Below are positions 22,241 through 22,265 of a stretch of DNA of 22,265 nt, piece after piece. Every line of letters begins with the position of its first letter. Position 1 is the stretch's first letter. A model generated the notes under the pieces. The model was not told the DNA's origin and searched no databases. It saw only the letters and a list, made by a program, of their open reading frames with translations. The position numbers and the translations under genes are program-made. Source of the DNA: JAFGHJ01 sp964606065 (lineage in GTDB: Bacteria > Hydrothermota > UBA3072); assembly GCA_964606065.1 (NCBI GenBank), contig CAZSEX010000031.1:1-22265 (forward strand). Direction: 5' to 3'.

Positions 22241-22265
22241 TATTACATTAATTATAAAAACTTTA

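Overview
The window is AT-rich bacterial chromosome from an anaerobic, Gram-negative (outer-membrane-bearing) organism. The outer membrane is shown by a TonB-dependent receptor. A secreted repeat protein ends in a domain resembling type IX secretion sorting domains, which points to the Fibrobacteres-Chlorobi-Bacteroidetes side of the tree or an uncultured candidate phylum with such proteins. Anaerobiosis is suggested by a superoxide reductase, a 2-oxoacid:ferredoxin oxidoreductase and a ferredoxin. I cannot name the species, and the taxonomic placement is inference.

Layout. On the minus strand, 352-4976 is a tight operon read from right to left: TonB-dependent receptor, periplasmic metal-binding protein, ATPase, permease and a SAM-dependent methyltransferase, with every junction overlapping. 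It looks like a complete outer-to-inner-membrane metal uptake route. Next on the minus strand come a 1346-residue secreted protein with 14 FG-GAP repeats (5296-9336), a secreted GH3 glycosidase (9564-11876) and a superoxide reductase with a PerR-like operator (12087-12470). A plus-strand group follows: an Ogg2-type DNA glycosylase (12948-13601), a two-gene small protein/nucleotidyltransferase cassette (13663-14510) and a membrane-bound ferritin of the MbfA/VIT1 type (14536-15420). The minus strand then carries an MscS channel (15600-16505) and a korA-korB-hydroxyacid dehydrogenase operon (16577-20238). Divergent from korA lie the relic of a second superoxide reductase gene (20521-20766), a ferredoxin with an N-terminal hydrophobic segment (20807-21175) and a short sigma-70 factor (21374-22240).

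How it fits together. Several genes manage iron, zinc-type metals and oxidative damage: metal importer, superoxide reductase, 8-oxoguanine glycosylase and membrane ferritin. The KorAB/dehydrogenase operon and the ferredoxin belong to ferredoxin-based anaerobic carbon metabolism. Promoters are unusually easy to read: seven TTGACA boxes occur, six with a 16-nt and one with a 17-nt spacer. Two of them leave almost no leader before the ATG. Intergenic gaps are filled with degenerate repeats that often stop just upstream of a -35 box.

The most notable observations are the decayed superoxide reductase gene that still carries its matching promoter and operator remnant, the repeat/promoter junctions, the metal operon with C/H motifs in both the receptor and the binding protein, and cysteine anomalies in the redox proteins (extra in the dehydrogenase and ferredoxin, apparently missing in KorB).
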